Counted from the first letter of the stretch, positions 24,838 through 34,366 are shown. The stretch is 64,000 nt of DNA from JAXDAY01 sp034679345 (GCA_034679345.1 JAXDAY010000031.1:62001-126000); one strand, 5' to 3'. The notes: generated by a model from the letters alone, not told the origin. A program made the numbers and translations.

Positions 24838-25134
24838 ATGACGTTGAAGATTCGTCCCCTCGGTGACCGACTCCTCGTCAAGAGGATCGAGGAATCCGAG
24901 GAGACCCGCGGCGGCATCATCATCCCGGACACGGCGAAGGAGAAGCCGATGCAGGGCGAGGTGATCGCCTGCGGGCCGGGCCGAACCCTTGACGACGGCA
25001 AGCTGCAGAAGATGGAAGTGAAGACAGGCGACCGGGTCCTGATGAGCAAGTACGCGGGGACCGAGGTCAAGATCGACGGGGTGGACTACCTGATCCTGCG
25101 CGAGGACGACGTCCTCGGAATCATCCAGAAGTAG
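24838..25134 (+). CDS. groES: Co-chaperonin GroES
   Basis: This 10-kDa lid of the GroEL chamber has 98 residues. It starts MTLKIRPLGDRLLVK, has the mobile-loop region ESEETRGGIIIPDTAKEK, and ends in the typical DYLILREDDVLGII. The ATG has AAGGAGG seven bases upstream. It is followed by groEL after 61 bases, the standard operon order. Confidence 0.97.
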   Translation: MTLKIRPLGDRLLVKRIEESEETRGGIIIPDTAKEKPMQGEVIACGPGRTLDDGKLQKMEVKTGDRVLMSKYAGTEVKIDGVDYLILREDDVLGIIQK

Positions 25135-25195
25135 GACGGCGCGCCAAACCCGAGGAAGTGTGATTCCGAGTCATTCGAAAGGGAGGCAATGATCG

Positions 25196-26830
25196 ATGCC
25201 TGCGAAGCAGTTGCTCTTTAGAGAAGAGGCCCGCCACAAGATCCTGGAAGGCGTGGAGGTCCTCGCCAAGGCCGTGAAGGTGACCCTCGGTCCCCGCGGC
25301 CGCAATGTCGTCCTCGACAAGAAGTGGGGCAGTCCCACGATCACGAAGGACGGGGTCACCGTCGCCAAGGAGATCTCGCTCGAGGATCCGTATCAGAACA
25401 TGGGCGCCCAGCTGATTCGCGAGGTCGCCAGCAAGACCAGCGACATCGCCGGAGACGGCACGACGACGGCGACCGTCCTCGCCGAGTCGATCTTCCGCGA
25501 AGGGCTGCGCAACGTGACGGCCGGCTCGAACCCGATGCACATCAAGCGCGGGATCGAGAAGGCGGTTGCGGCCGTCGTCGAGGATCTGAAGAAGCACTCC
25601 AAGGACGTGAAGGACCGCTCACAGATCATGCAAGTGGCCACGATCTCCGCCAACGGCGACACCGAGATCGGCAACAAGATCGCCGACGCGATGGACAAGG
25701 TCGGCAAGGACGGCACGATCACGGTCGAAGAGGCGAAGAGCATGGAGACGACCGTGGAGACGGTCGAGGGAATGCAGTTCGATAACGGCTATCTCTCTCC
25801 TTACTTCATCACGGACAAGGAGAACATGGAGGTCGTCTACGAGAACGCCCACATCCTGATCCACGAGAAGAAGATCTCCGCCCTCAAGGACATCCTGCCG
25901 CTTCTGGAGAAGATCTCCCAGGCCGGCCGACCGCTGCTCATCATCGCCGAGGACGTCGAGGGCGAGGCCCTCGCCACCCTGGTCGTGAACAAGCTGCGCG
26001 GCATCCTGCAGGTCGCGGCGGTCAAGGCCCCGGGCTTCGGCGACCGGCGCAAGGCGATGCTCGAGGACATCGCGATCCTGACGGCCGGCAGCGTGATCAG
26101 CGAGGATCTTGGCCGCAAGCTCGAGAACGTCGGTCTCGGCGATCTCGGCCAGGCGAAGCGCGTTGTCGTGAGCAAGGAGAACACGACGATCATCGAGGGC
26201 GCGGGCAAGCCGACCGACATCAAGGCTCGCACCGAGCTCATTCGCAAGCAGATCGAGGATGCGACGTCCGACTACGACAAGGAGAAGCTGCAGGAGCGCC
26301 TCGCGAAGCTCGCCGGTGGCGTGGCCGTCATCAGCGTCGGCGCCGCGACCGAGACAGAGATGAAGGAGAAGAAGGCGCGCGTCGAGGACGCCCTCCATGC
26401 CACCCGTGCCGCGGTGGAAGAGGGAATCGTTCCTGGCGGCGGCGTCGCTCTGATCCGCTGCCTGCCGGCCCTCGAAGGGGTCGAGACGGTGGGCGACGAG
26501 GCGGTCGGCGTGACGATCGTTCGTCGGTCCCTCGAGGAGCCGCTCCGCACGCTTGCCAACAACGCGGGCGTCGAGGGATCCGTCGTCGTCATGGAGGTCA
26601 AGAAGCTCAAGAAGTCGATGGGTTACAACGTGGACAAGGACGAGTACGTCGACATGTTCGAGGCGGGCATCATCGACCCCACCAAGGTCACCCGCTCGGC
26701 TCTGCAGAACGCCGCGTCGATCGCGGGCCTCATGCTCACGACCGAGGCGGTCATCACGGAGATCCCGGAGAAGGAGAAGGCTCCGGCGATGCCCGGCGGT
26801 GGCGGCGGCGACTTCGGCGGCATGTACTAG
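25196..26830 (+). CDS. groEL: Chaperonin GroEL
   Basis: This 60-kDa chaperonin of 544 residues has all regions expected. The ATP-binding GDGTTTATVLA and the LGPRGRNV segment lie near the N-terminus, the apical domain is in the middle, and a Gly-rich tail ends in GGMY. It refolds proteins with GroES in the cytosol. The start has GGGAGG upstream. A strong hairpin terminator follows at 26856-26889. Confidence 0.97.
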   Translation: MPAKQLLFREEARHKILEGVEVLAKAVKVTLGPRGRNVVLDKKWGSPTITKDGVTVAKEISLEDPYQNMGAQLIREVASKTSDIAGDGTTTATVLAESIFREGLRNVTAGSNPMHIKRGIEKAVAAVVEDLKKHSKDVKDRSQIMQVATISANGDTEIGNKIADAMDKVGKDGTITVEEAKSMETTVETVEGMQFDNGYLSPYFITDKENMEVVYENAHILIHEKKISALKDILPLLEKISQAGRPLLIIAEDVEGEALATLVVNKLRGILQVAAVKAPGFGDRRKAMLEDIAILTAGSVISEDLGRKLENVGLGDLGQAKRVVVSKENTTIIEGAGKPTDIKARTELIRKQIEDATSDYDKEKLQERLAKLAGGVAVISVGAATETEMKEKKARVEDALHATRAAVEEGIVPGGGVALIRCLPALEGVETVGDEAVGVTIVRRSLEEPLRTLANNAGVEGSVVVMEVKKLKKSMGYNVDKDEYVDMFEAGIIDPTKVTRSALQNAASIAGLMLTTEAVITEIPEKEKAPAMPGGGGGDFGGMY

Positions 26831-26855
26831 ATCCAGTAGGTGCGCCGCTTGATGA

Positions 26856-26889
26856 GGCGGGCCGGACGTGAGTCCGGTCCGCCTTCTCT
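26856..26889 (+). terminator. Hairpin terminator after groEL
   Basis: The 12-base stem GGCGGGCCGGAC / GTCCGGTCCGCC (one G-T wobble) with loop GTGA is followed by TTCTCT. It lies 25 bases after the groEL stop and just before the extended -10 box (TGC-TAGACT, 26894-26899) that may drive hflX. Confidence 0.75.
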
Positions 26890-26941
26890 GTGCTAGACTC
26901 TCTCTGTTCACCCAGGAGCCGCCGGACAAAAGGAGCAGAAG

Positions 26942-28222
26942 ATCGCCAAGCCGCCCCAGAGCACAGCAACCAAGATCGAGAAGGCCGTCCTGGTCGGCCT
27001 CGACGCCGGCGAATCCGCCGAAGACTCGCTGAGCGAGCTATCCCTTCTGGTCGACACGGCAGGCGCCGAGGTCGTCGACCTCGTGATCCAGCGACGCGCG
27101 GCCATCGATCCCTCGAGCTTCCTGTCGAAGGGCAAGCGCGAGCAGGTCCGCGACCGGATCCTCCTCCACGAGGCGCAGCTTCTGATCTTCGACGAGGACC
27201 TCTCCCCGGCCCAGGCGCGGAATCTCGAGAAGGACTTGAAAGTCCGCGTGATCGACCGGACCGAGCTCATTCTCGATATCTTCGCCAGACGCGCCCGCAC
27301 CCGCGAGGCGATGCTTCAGGTCGAGCTCGCCCAGCTCGAGTACATCCTCCCGCGGCTCACCCGGATGTGGGAGCACTTCGGTCGCCTCGGGGGCGGGATC
27401 GGGACGAGGGGCCCGGGCGAGACGCAGCTCGAGGTCGACCGCCGGCGGATCCGCCACCGGATCTCGATGCTCAAGGACAAGCTCGAGGCGGTCGACCGGG
27501 AGCGCGAGGCGCAGCGCAAGGGCCGCCGCGACCTCTTCCAGGCCGTGCTGGTCGGATACACGAACGCCGGCAAGTCGACCCTCTTCAACGCCCTCACGCG
27601 AGCGGGCGTGCTGGCCGAGGACAAGCTCTTCGCGACCCTCGATACGACGACCCGCCTGGTCGTCTGCCCTGACGGGCAGAAGCTGCTGCTCTCCGACACG
27701 GTCGGATTCATCCGCAAGCTCCCGCACAATCTCGTCGCATCCTTCCGCGCGACTCTGATGGAGGTGCGCGAGGCCGATCTGATCATCCACGTCGTCGATG
27801 CGAGCCATGCGAATCACGAAGCGCAGATGCAGACCGTCGAGGAGACTCTCTGCGAGATCGTCACGCGGGACATCCCGCGCCTGGTCGTGCTCAACAAGGC
27901 CGATCGCTTCCCTGACGATGTGGTCGAGTCGGCCTTGAGGCTGCGTCACGCCGATGCCGAGATCGTCTCCGCGCTCGCGGCTGAGGACATCGATCGCCTC
28001 CGCGCGCGTCTCGGGCTGGAGCTCGCCGAGGCTCGAACCCAGGTGCGCCTCTCCTTTCCGACGGATCGCCTCGAAGAGGCGCGTCCGATCCTGCGAAGGG
28101 GAGCGACGCTTCGCGAGTCGTTCGCCGACGGGATGGTTTACGGCGAGTACACCCTCGCGCGCGCCGACGTCGACCGGTTGCGCCAGGCCGGATTCCGGGT
28201 CCGCTTCGTCACCGGGGCCTGA
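26942..28222 (+). CDS. hflX: GTPase HflX, apparently starting at an AUC codon
   Basis: HflX is a ribosome-binding GTPase that splits stalled 70S ribosomes. The N-terminal domain is present (KAVLVGLDAG, LADTAGAEVV-like LVDTAGAEVVDLVIQRR). Then come the Gly-rich linker GGGIGTRGPGETQLE, the Walker A GYTNAGKSTLFN, DTVGFIRKLPH and NKADRF. No ATG, GTG or TTG occurs in frame upstream of the GTG at 27083, which would remove a third of the N-terminal domain. An ATC at 26942 has AAAAGGAG six bases before it and gives 426 residues, the family's normal length, so I start there. A frame-preserving sequence error in an ATG would look the same. Confidence 0.85.
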   Translation: MAKPPQSTATKIEKAVLVGLDAGESAEDSLSELSLLVDTAGAEVVDLVIQRRAAIDPSSFLSKGKREQVRDRILLHEAQLLIFDEDLSPAQARNLEKDLKVRVIDRTELILDIFARRARTREAMLQVELAQLEYILPRLTRMWEHFGRLGGGIGTRGPGETQLEVDRRRIRHRISMLKDKLEAVDREREAQRKGRRDLFQAVLVGYTNAGKSTLFNALTRAGVLAEDKLFATLDTTTRLVVCPDGQKLLLSDTVGFIRKLPHNLVASFRATLMEVREADLIIHVVDASHANHEAQMQTVEETLCEIVTRDIPRLVVLNKADRFPDDVVESALRLRHADAEIVSALAAEDIDRLRARLGLELAEARTQVRLSFPTDRLEEARPILRRGATLRESFADGMVYGEYTLARADVDRLRQAGFRVRFVTGA

Positions 28223-28234
28223 GGGACGTTCCGG

Positions 28235-29215
28235 GTGCGGCGCCGCACGCTGACTGCGATCATCATCGGCTGCATCCTCGTAGCGGCCGTGGCGGTGGGG
28301 GGATCAAAGCTCGTGGGCGGGATGCGGGCCGATCTCGCGCGTCGCGCGATTCCGGAGCTGCCCGATCTATCGATGCACAACGCTGCCACGATCGAGCGAA
28401 TTCGCTCCGCCGACGCCGGCGCCCGTCGAGACCCGACCTCGGTCGAGGCCCTCGGGGCTCTGGCCATGCTCTACCACGCCCACCAGTGCCACGCCGAGGC
28501 GGCCGGCCTCTACGCCGCGCTCGAGGATCGCGCCCCGCGCGACTTCCGCTGGCCCTACTTCCACGGCGTCCTCGAGGAAGAGCGGCATGACCCCGTGAAG
28601 GCAATTCCGCTCTACGAACGAGCGGTCCGGATCGACGCGGGCGACGCCGACGCCTGGGCGCGCCTGGGGCTGCTGACCCTCGCGGCGCAGCGGATTCCAG
28701 AGGCGAGATCGGCCCTCGAGAGGGCCGAATCGATCGATCCCCTCCATCCCCTCGGCGGCCTGGGACGCGCGCGCCTGGCGGCGCTTGATCGCGACTGGGA
28801 AGGCGTCGTTCGGATCCTCTCGCCGATTCTCGAAGCGCATCCGCTCTTCTCGGACGCGCACAAGGAGATCGGCCGCGCCTACGCGATGCTCCAGCGCAAC
28901 GAGGAAGCCGCATCGCATCAGGAGAAGGGAGCCTTCGGCGATCCCGTGGACAGCCCGCTGCTGGAGTCGCTCTACTCCCTCGCGGTTCCGGCTATCCTGG
29001 GAGGCGATCCTGCCAAGGGCAGGCCGTTGATCGAAACTCGCTGCCAGCGCTGCCACACGCTCGATCGCACCTTCACGCGGCCCGACAAACCTCCCGAGTG
29101 GTGGGCCGCCACGGTGAGGCGCATGCAGCGGCTCGCGGGCAAATCGCTCGTCACGGACGAAGAGGCGGCGCACATCGCCGCCTACCTTGCCTCGCCGCGC
29201 CGGCCGTCGAGCTAG
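28235..29215 (+). CDS. Membrane-anchored TPR protein with a C-terminal c-type heme motif
   Basis: This 326-residue protein is probably exported and anchored by one N-terminal hydrophobic segment (about residues 6-27). TPR-like helical repeats fill residues 50-250. A C-terminal Cys270-Gln-Arg-Cys273-His274 is a heme c attachment site, followed by WWAATVRRMQRLAG, which offers a Met as sixth ligand, and ITDEE-like VTDEEAAHIAAYL, typical of small cytochrome c domains. It starts with GTG 12 bases after hflX. Its repeat region is recognisably similar to the first repeats of the minus-strand TPR protein at 29226-30983, which faces it with only ten bases between the stops. Confidence 0.75.
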   Translation: MRRRTLTAIIIGCILVAAVAVGGSKLVGGMRADLARRAIPELPDLSMHNAATIERIRSADAGARRDPTSVEALGALAMLYHAHQCHAEAAGLYAALEDRAPRDFRWPYFHGVLEEERHDPVKAIPLYERAVRIDAGDADAWARLGLLTLAAQRIPEARSALERAESIDPLHPLGGLGRARLAALDRDWEGVVRILSPILEAHPLFSDAHKEIGRAYAMLQRNEEAASHQEKGAFGDPVDSPLLESLYSLAVPAILGGDPAKGRPLIETRCQRCHTLDRTFTRPDKPPEWWAATVRRMQRLAGKSLVTDEEAAHIAAYLASPRRPSS

Positions 29216-29225
29216 GAAAGCCGCG

Positions 29226-30983
29226 TCAGTTCGAACGCAAGGCTTCGAGCGCCCGTCGCGCGGGGGCGAGGCCGGGCTGGATGCGCAAAGCCATCTCGAA
29301 GTTGCGGGCCGCCTCCTCCCTCATCCCCTTGGCCAGGTGGGCATTTCCCAAGTGGAAGTAGGCGAGCGGGAAGTTGCGGTCAGATGCGATCGCCGACTCG
29401 AGATCGAGAATCGCTCCGTCGGGATCTCCCATCTTGAGCTTCACATACCCCAGGGCCGTTCGGGCTCTCGCGTCGGCCGGCAGGATCCTGCATGCGGCAT
29501 CAAGCTGCTCGCGCGCTTCAGGGAAGCGATTTAGCTGCTGGAGGTAGTTGCCGAAAGCGAGCCGCAGGATCCCGTTGTCCGGATTGCGATTGACGCCGCG
29601 CGCATAGATCGCGGCGCCCTGGTCGGGGCGGCCCGCCTCCGACTCGAGCCGCGCCCAGTCAATGTAGAGATCCGCGAAGCGCGGGTTGGTCTCCTCCGAG
29701 AGGGCGAAGTTCGCCTCGGCCTCCCGCGTCTTGCCCATCCTCCAGTAGGTGAGGGCCACGCGGTGATACCCCATCCCGGGATCTCCCAGGGAGAAGGGCG
29801 TGTCCGGAGGGATGGCCAGGCCGCGCCGGAAGAAGTCGAGCGCCTTGGCGTAGTTCTTTCGCACCATTTCGAGCTGTCCCAGGCTCATCCAGGCCATCGC
29901 GTGCAACGGCTCCTCGCGCACGATCCGTTCCCACTCGGCGGCTGCTCCGGCGGTGTCGCCCATCGTCTGCAGGATGATGGCGTACTCGTGCCGCGTGCCC
30001 ATGTAGCTGGGATCGAGCTGGATTCCCATCGCGAGGTGCTCTTTCGCCTCTTTCAGGGTGGTGGGGGTCGCGACGTTCGGCGAGGCGAGGAATCGGCCAA
30101 GCGCCATGCGCACGTCCTTCTCGTTCGGGGCGACCTGGAGGGCGCGGCGCAGGAACTTCTCGGCCCGCTGCATCTGCCCCCACGACTGGGCGATCTGCGC
30201 GTTGGTGACGAGGACCGATCCCGTGCTCGATTTCATGAAGAGATCCTCGATCAGGGGATCCTCCATCTGAAGCCCCACGTCGGACCCGAGCTCCTCGTGC
30301 CGGATCTGATCGGCCGTCCGGCCTAGCTCGGCGTAGGCGAGCGCAAGCATCCGATGGCCCGGGCCGTAGAGGGGGTGGGCTGCGACGCACGGCTCCAGGA
30401 TCTTCGCCGCGGCCGCCCAGTCGCCTCGCTCGGCGAGGACGCGGGCGACGACGACTCCCGCGTGCGGGTGGGTCGGATCGAGCTCCATCGCGCTGCGCGC
30501 GCACCGAAGCGCCTCATCCCACGCCTGGCGACGGAAATAGATCTCTCCCAGGCGCGCCCATGCGTGAACGTTTCGCGGGTCGAGCTCCACCGTCCTCGTG
30601 AGGAAAGTGATCGCGCGCTCGTTCTGTCCTCCCGTTCCCTCCAGGTAGCCCAGGTAGTAGGGCCAGAGCGGACTCTTGGCGTCGACGCGCATCGCCAGCT
30701 GGTAGCAGATGCGCGCTTGCTCGTGGAAGGAGTTTGCATGGTAGGCGACGGCGAGCCCGCCAACCGCATCCCCGGAGCCCGGCTTGGCGCGCGCCGCCGC
30801 GTCGGCCTGACGGATCTGTTCCTGGACGGCGCGGGGGTAGCGCTGCAGCTCCGCGAGCGGCGGGAGGTCTGCCCGGAGACTGGCCTGCGACAGATAGCGG
30901 AACCCAAGGATCAGCCCGGCGACCAGAACGACGGCGCCCAGTAGCCAAAGCCCGAGCTTTCCGGATGACTGTTTCTTCGTCAC
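29226..30983 (-). CDS. Large membrane-anchored TPR protein
   Basis: This protein has 585 residues. A short basic N-terminus precedes one transmembrane segment (about residues 10-30), followed by about ten to thirteen tetratricopeptide repeats, several with the W-x2-LG-x2-Y and P-x-A-x-A-L signatures (HAWARLGEIYF, RALQVAPNEKD, AYFHLGNAHLAKG-like). It is probably an extracytoplasmic scaffold for protein assembly. It is the last gene of a three-gene operon; its ATG overlaps the stop of the FG-GAP gene. Its start, from residue 40 to 230, resembles the heme-bearing TPR protein at 28235-29215, so the two are probably paralogues. Confidence 0.8.
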   Translation of the reverse strand: MTKKQSSGKLGLWLLGAVVLVAGLILGFRYLSQASLRADLPPLAELQRYPRAVQEQIRQADAAARAKPGSGDAVGGLAVAYHANSFHEQARICYQLAMRVDAKSPLWPYYLGYLEGTGGQNERAITFLTRTVELDPRNVHAWARLGEIYFRRQAWDEALRCARSAMELDPTHPHAGVVVARVLAERGDWAAAAKILEPCVAAHPLYGPGHRMLALAYAELGRTADQIRHEELGSDVGLQMEDPLIEDLFMKSSTGSVLVTNAQIAQSWGQMQRAEKFLRRALQVAPNEKDVRMALGRFLASPNVATPTTLKEAKEHLAMGIQLDPSYMGTRHEYAIILQTMGDTAGAAAEWERIVREEPLHAMAWMSLGQLEMVRKNYAKALDFFRRGLAIPPDTPFSLGDPGMGYHRVALTYWRMGKTREAEANFALSEETNPRFADLYIDWARLESEAGRPDQGAAIYARGVNRNPDNGILRLAFGNYLQQLNRFPEAREQLDAACRILPADARARTALGYVKLKMGDPDGAILDLESAIASDRNFPLAYFHLGNAHLAKGMREEAARNFEMALRIQPGLAPARRALEALRSN

Positions 30984-32344
30984 GGCCGCTTCTCCTCATC
31001 CCACTCGTTGACCCAGAGTGTGACGCGCGCGATCCGGTCGAAGGGGGGATAGAGGTTCATGCTGCCGGTGACCAGATCGACCCGCCCGTCGGCGTTCATG
31101 TCGGCTGCATCGAGGGTGATCAGATGGGTCGGCGCCTCGGCGAGATCGCGTCCAAGCCAGGTCCCATCGCCCAAGTTCTCCCACCACATCATGCTCTGCG
31201 CGCCCGGGAGGTCCCAGTAGCTGAAGCCGGAGACCGCGACCACGTCGAGGTCGCCATCGCCATCCATGTCGGCGGCCAGGGGATCGTAGGCGCCTGGGAA
31301 GTCGCCGAGGCGGTGGAAGACGAACTTCATCCCTCCCTGATTCTCGAGCCACTGCACGCCGTGGCTCGGCATCGGGCGGTAGTCGGTGGCGACGAAGGCG
31401 TCGCCGTTCGCCCAGACGATGTCGGGATCGCCGTCGCGGTCGAGATCGCCCAGCCCGATTCCCGAGCTGCCGTAGTCGTCATCGGCTACGCCGTAGAGCA
31501 GGTGGGTCTTGAAGTTCCCCCGCCCGTCGTTCTCGAAGGCGTAGACCTCCTCCCATTCCTGCGACACCAGGGCCACGATGTCGAGATCGCCGTCGCCGTC
31601 GATGTCGACGATCGGCGTGTGGATCGTGCCGGAGAGGGATAGGAGGATGACGCTCTCGTACTTCCAGTCTCCGAGATTGCGCATCCAGCGGATCTCGCCC
31701 TGATCGTAGCCGAACTGGCCGACCGCGAGATCGAGATCGCCGTTGCCGTCGAGGTCGCCCGCCTGGACGTCGGTCACCCGCGCGATCCGCTCGGCGATGA
31801 TGTGCGTCCTGAAGCTCTGTCGCCCGTCGTTCTCGAGGAGGATCACCTTGCCGATCTTGTCGTTGTTCGGGAGGATCATTCCCATCGCCGAGACCATCAC
31901 ATCCATGTCGCCGTCGCGATCGAGGTCGGCCACCTCCACGTGGGCGGGCCCGGCGATCTCATCGCTGATCTGCCGCTCGCTGTAGACGCCGATCGGGCTC
32001 TGGCGGATCCACTGGATCGCCCTGTGGAGGACGTCGCACAGAAGCACGTCCTTCAAACCGTCCTGATCGAGATCGGCGATCACGACATGGGCGATCGTCG
32101 CCTTTTCATCGGGCGTGTCGCCGATCGGACGCGGGCTCAGGAAGTCGATCGCCTCGCCGCGCGGATTCGTGTTTGGGACGGCGGCGGAAGTCCCCGCCTT
32201 CGACTGCCGCGAGACGCGCGCGATGATCTCTCCGATGTCGAGACCGGTGCGGCGGCTCTCGTAGGTCAAGAGGATCAGCGGCAAGCCGATGAAAATCACA
32301 GGCAGAAGCCACAAGGGCGAGGGAGCGCGACGGCGTCCAGCCAT
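30980..32344 (-). CDS. FG-GAP/VCBS repeat protein, probable seven-bladed beta-propeller
   Basis: This 454-residue protein has an N-terminal hydrophobic anchor (about residues 12-26). I count seven calcium-binding D-x-D-x-D/N-G loops in sequence (for example DLDQDGLKD, DLDGNGDLD, DMDGDGDLD, DMNADGRVD), spaced about 50-65 residues, as in integrin-type seven-bladed propellers. The C-terminus ends without an ASPIC/UnbV domain. It is expected outside the cytoplasm. It sits between the cupredoxin-iron-sulfur protein (nine bases upstream, AAGGAGG before its ATG) and the TPR protein (overlapping), so these three are probably made together. A binding partner or ligand is unknown. Confidence 0.82.
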   Translation of the reverse strand: MAGRRRAPSPLWLLPVIFIGLPLILLTYESRRTGLDIGEIIARVSRQSKAGTSAAVPNTNPRGEAIDFLSPRPIGDTPDEKATIAHVVIADLDQDGLKDVLLCDVLHRAIQWIRQSPIGVYSERQISDEIAGPAHVEVADLDRDGDMDVMVSAMGMILPNNDKIGKVILLENDGRQSFRTHIIAERIARVTDVQAGDLDGNGDLDLAVGQFGYDQGEIRWMRNLGDWKYESVILLSLSGTIHTPIVDIDGDGDLDIVALVSQEWEEVYAFENDGRGNFKTHLLYGVADDDYGSSGIGLGDLDRDGDPDIVWANGDAFVATDYRPMPSHGVQWLENQGGMKFVFHRLGDFPGAYDPLAADMDGDGDLDVVAVSGFSYWDLPGAQSMMWWENLGDGTWLGRDLAEAPTHLITLDAADMNADGRVDLVTGSMNLYPPFDRIARVTLWVNEWDEEKRP

Positions 32345-32353
32345 CCTTCCTCC

Positions 32354-34366
32354 TTAGGCGGTGAAGAACCAGATCAGTCCGCCGCTCAGTATAATGAGAA
32401 ATCCTCCGATCGGAAGCACTCCGCGCATCGCCTCGGGGCCCTCTCCACGCTCCTCGCGCCACACCCGGTGCGCGGTCTTCAGGGAAAAGACGAGGCCCGC
32501 GAGCACCGCGGCGGCCTGGATCCATGCGATCGATTCCGGCCAGATCTGCTTCCAGGGATAGCCCGCGGTGCCGAAGAGGTTCTGGCCCCATCCAAAGGGA
32601 TCGGAGAGGGTCGACAGGACGAAGGATCCTTCGACCAAGAACATCGGGATGGCGAATGCGATCCAGATGAAGAGCCCGATTGGGACGAGCGCGGAGCTGT
32701 TGCGGGGGTAGAGGGAGGCATCCGCGCTCTCGACTCCCGCGAGGCGCGCGCCCCAGTGGGTCAGCAGGCGGATCAGCGCGGGCAGCAGGCCCAGCGCGAT
32801 CAGCCAGAGCGAAGCGGCATAGCCGAGGAAGAGGCCCCAGTTGTTCTTGTCGACGATGTTCAGCATGTCGCGCAGGCTGTGCCACGGCCCGAGGAAGACC
32901 ACGCAATAGACGATGGCCAGGGTGAGCATCACGATCGCCTGGATCGCTTGATTCCTGGTCGTGAGGAGTCGCTCGAGGCCAAAGGGGCGCCACTTGAGCG
33001 AGATATTGTGGTAGGCGCAGCTCCGGATGCACTCGAGACAGACGCCGCACTCCGCGTTCGTGTCGATCTCATGGACGGCGAGTCCATAGGGACAGGCCCA
33101 GCCGTGCTCGTTCCCCCCCCTGCAGGTGACCAGGTGGCGATCGACGCACTTCTCGCAGAAAGTCTGATGGCGCGATCGCAATGCGAGCTTGCCCATCGGA
33201 GCGTAGAGGCTGATGAAGCTGTTGATCGGGCACAGGTAGCGGCAGAAGGCTCGCAGCTCGAAGATCAGCGGCAAAAGGGTTGCCATGGCGAGGAGGATCA
33301 CGAGCGCCCAGGCGGTCCAGCGCGGCTGGCTCACGATCAGGATTCCCACCGTGCCGAAGGCCAGGAAGACCAGCGCGCGGGGCAGCGCATTGGCGAAGCG
33401 CTCGGGCCAGCGCCGCATGAGGCCATTGAAGCGGTTGCCGTAGGGTCCCGTCTTGCCCGGGCGGACGCCGGTCGCCGTTCCGCGCTGGATCGCATCGCCG
33501 AACATCGGGATCGGGCAGACGGTGCACCAGATTCTTCCGCCGATCGGAACGAAGACGACGACGAGGAAGAAGAGCCAGACCACCCAGAGGAGGAGGACCC
33601 CGAGGTTTCCTCCGGCCATCTTGGTGCCGATGAGGGTCGTGAGCAGGATGACGTACATGAGCCCGCTCATGATCGTCATGAACCAGAACTGCAGCCCCTG
33701 TGTGCCGAGGACGCTGCGGAGCCACGGCCAGCGATCGAAGAGGTTCACCCCTTCGGTCAGCTCGTCGGGATGGCCCGATGGAGTGAGCGCGCGCGGCTCC
33801 CCGGAAGGCGCAGTCTCCATCCGGCGCCGGCGCAATCGCCAGACGCCCACCAGGGGGATCGCGAAGAGCAGCCCTGTCGCGCCCGCGTGGAGGTAGTTCG
33901 GATGAACGACGAAGAAGCCCGACTCGAAGGCGTGCATCTCGCCGCAATAGACGTGGCAGCGGAAGCGCGACTTCGTGTTGAAGAAGCCGGCGAGTCCCGG
34001 ACGGCCGGCCCGGATCACCACCTCGCGCGTGAAGGTCCCCTGCTCGTTGGGGGCGCTGGGGCGCGCCACCTCGACCTCGCCCGTGTTGGATGCCACCTTC
34101 ACGTCGATGTCGTACTCCTGCAGGAAGAAGGAGTGGGGAGTATCGCGCGTGGAGAAGGTGAAGACCACCGTATCGCCTCTCGAAACGTGGATCACCTCGG
34201 GCGCGCTTCCGTAGCGGTAGAGATCGACGTGGATGCGGCGCGTCTGAGGAGGGTCGGCGGTCAGATGGACGACGAGCATCGGGACGGCGAAGGCGAGGAT
34301 CAAGAAGAGGGCCTGGAGGAGAGCCTCCGGGCCCGGTCTTCTGCTATGTCGCTGATTCTGCGGCAT
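32354..34366 (-). CDS. CuA-like cupredoxin fused to NapH/CcoG-type membrane 4Fe-4S protein
   Basis: This 670-residue membrane protein has an N-terminal transmembrane segment, then a cupredoxin domain like cytochrome oxidase subunit II or nitrous-oxide reductase. HSFFLQEYDIDV gives the first His and CHVYCGEMHAFE the C-x3-C-x3-H. The Met that completes CuA is Glu here. Four to six membrane helices follow. Cytoplasmic-type clusters are CTVCPIP, RYLCPIN, FCEKCVDRHLVTC, WACPYG and CGVCLECIRSC, the ferredoxin pattern of NapH, NosR and CcoG. It could carry electrons across or along the membrane between quinol, iron-sulfur centres and an external copper site. I start at the ATG at 34366, directly after a promoter; a TTG at 34402 is the alternative. 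It is first in the operon. Confidence 0.75.
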   Translation of the reverse strand: MPQNQRHSRRPGPEALLQALFLILAFAVPMLVVHLTADPPQTRRIHVDLYRYGSAPEVIHVSRGDTVVFTFSTRDTPHSFFLQEYDIDVKVASNTGEVEVARPSAPNEQGTFTREVVIRAGRPGLAGFFNTKSRFRCHVYCGEMHAFESGFFVVHPNYLHAGATGLLFAIPLVGVWRLRRRRMETAPSGEPRALTPSGHPDELTEGVNLFDRWPWLRSVLGTQGLQFWFMTIMSGLMYVILLTTLIGTKMAGGNLGVLLLWVVWLFFLVVVFVPIGGRIWCTVCPIPMFGDAIQRGTATGVRPGKTGPYGNRFNGLMRRWPERFANALPRALVFLAFGTVGILIVSQPRWTAWALVILLAMATLLPLIFELRAFCRYLCPINSFISLYAPMGKLALRSRHQTFCEKCVDRHLVTCRGGNEHGWACPYGLAVHEIDTNAECGVCLECIRSCAYHNISLKWRPFGLERLLTTRNQAIQAIVMLTLAIVYCVVFLGPWHSLRDMLNIVDKNNWGLFLGYAASLWLIALGLLPALIRLLTHWGARLAGVESADASLYPRNSSALVPIGLFIWIAFAIPMFLVEGSFVLSTLSDPFGWGQNLFGTAGYPWKQIWPESIAWIQAAAVLAGLVFSLKTAHRVWREERGEGPEAMRGVLPIGGFLIILSGGLIWFFTA

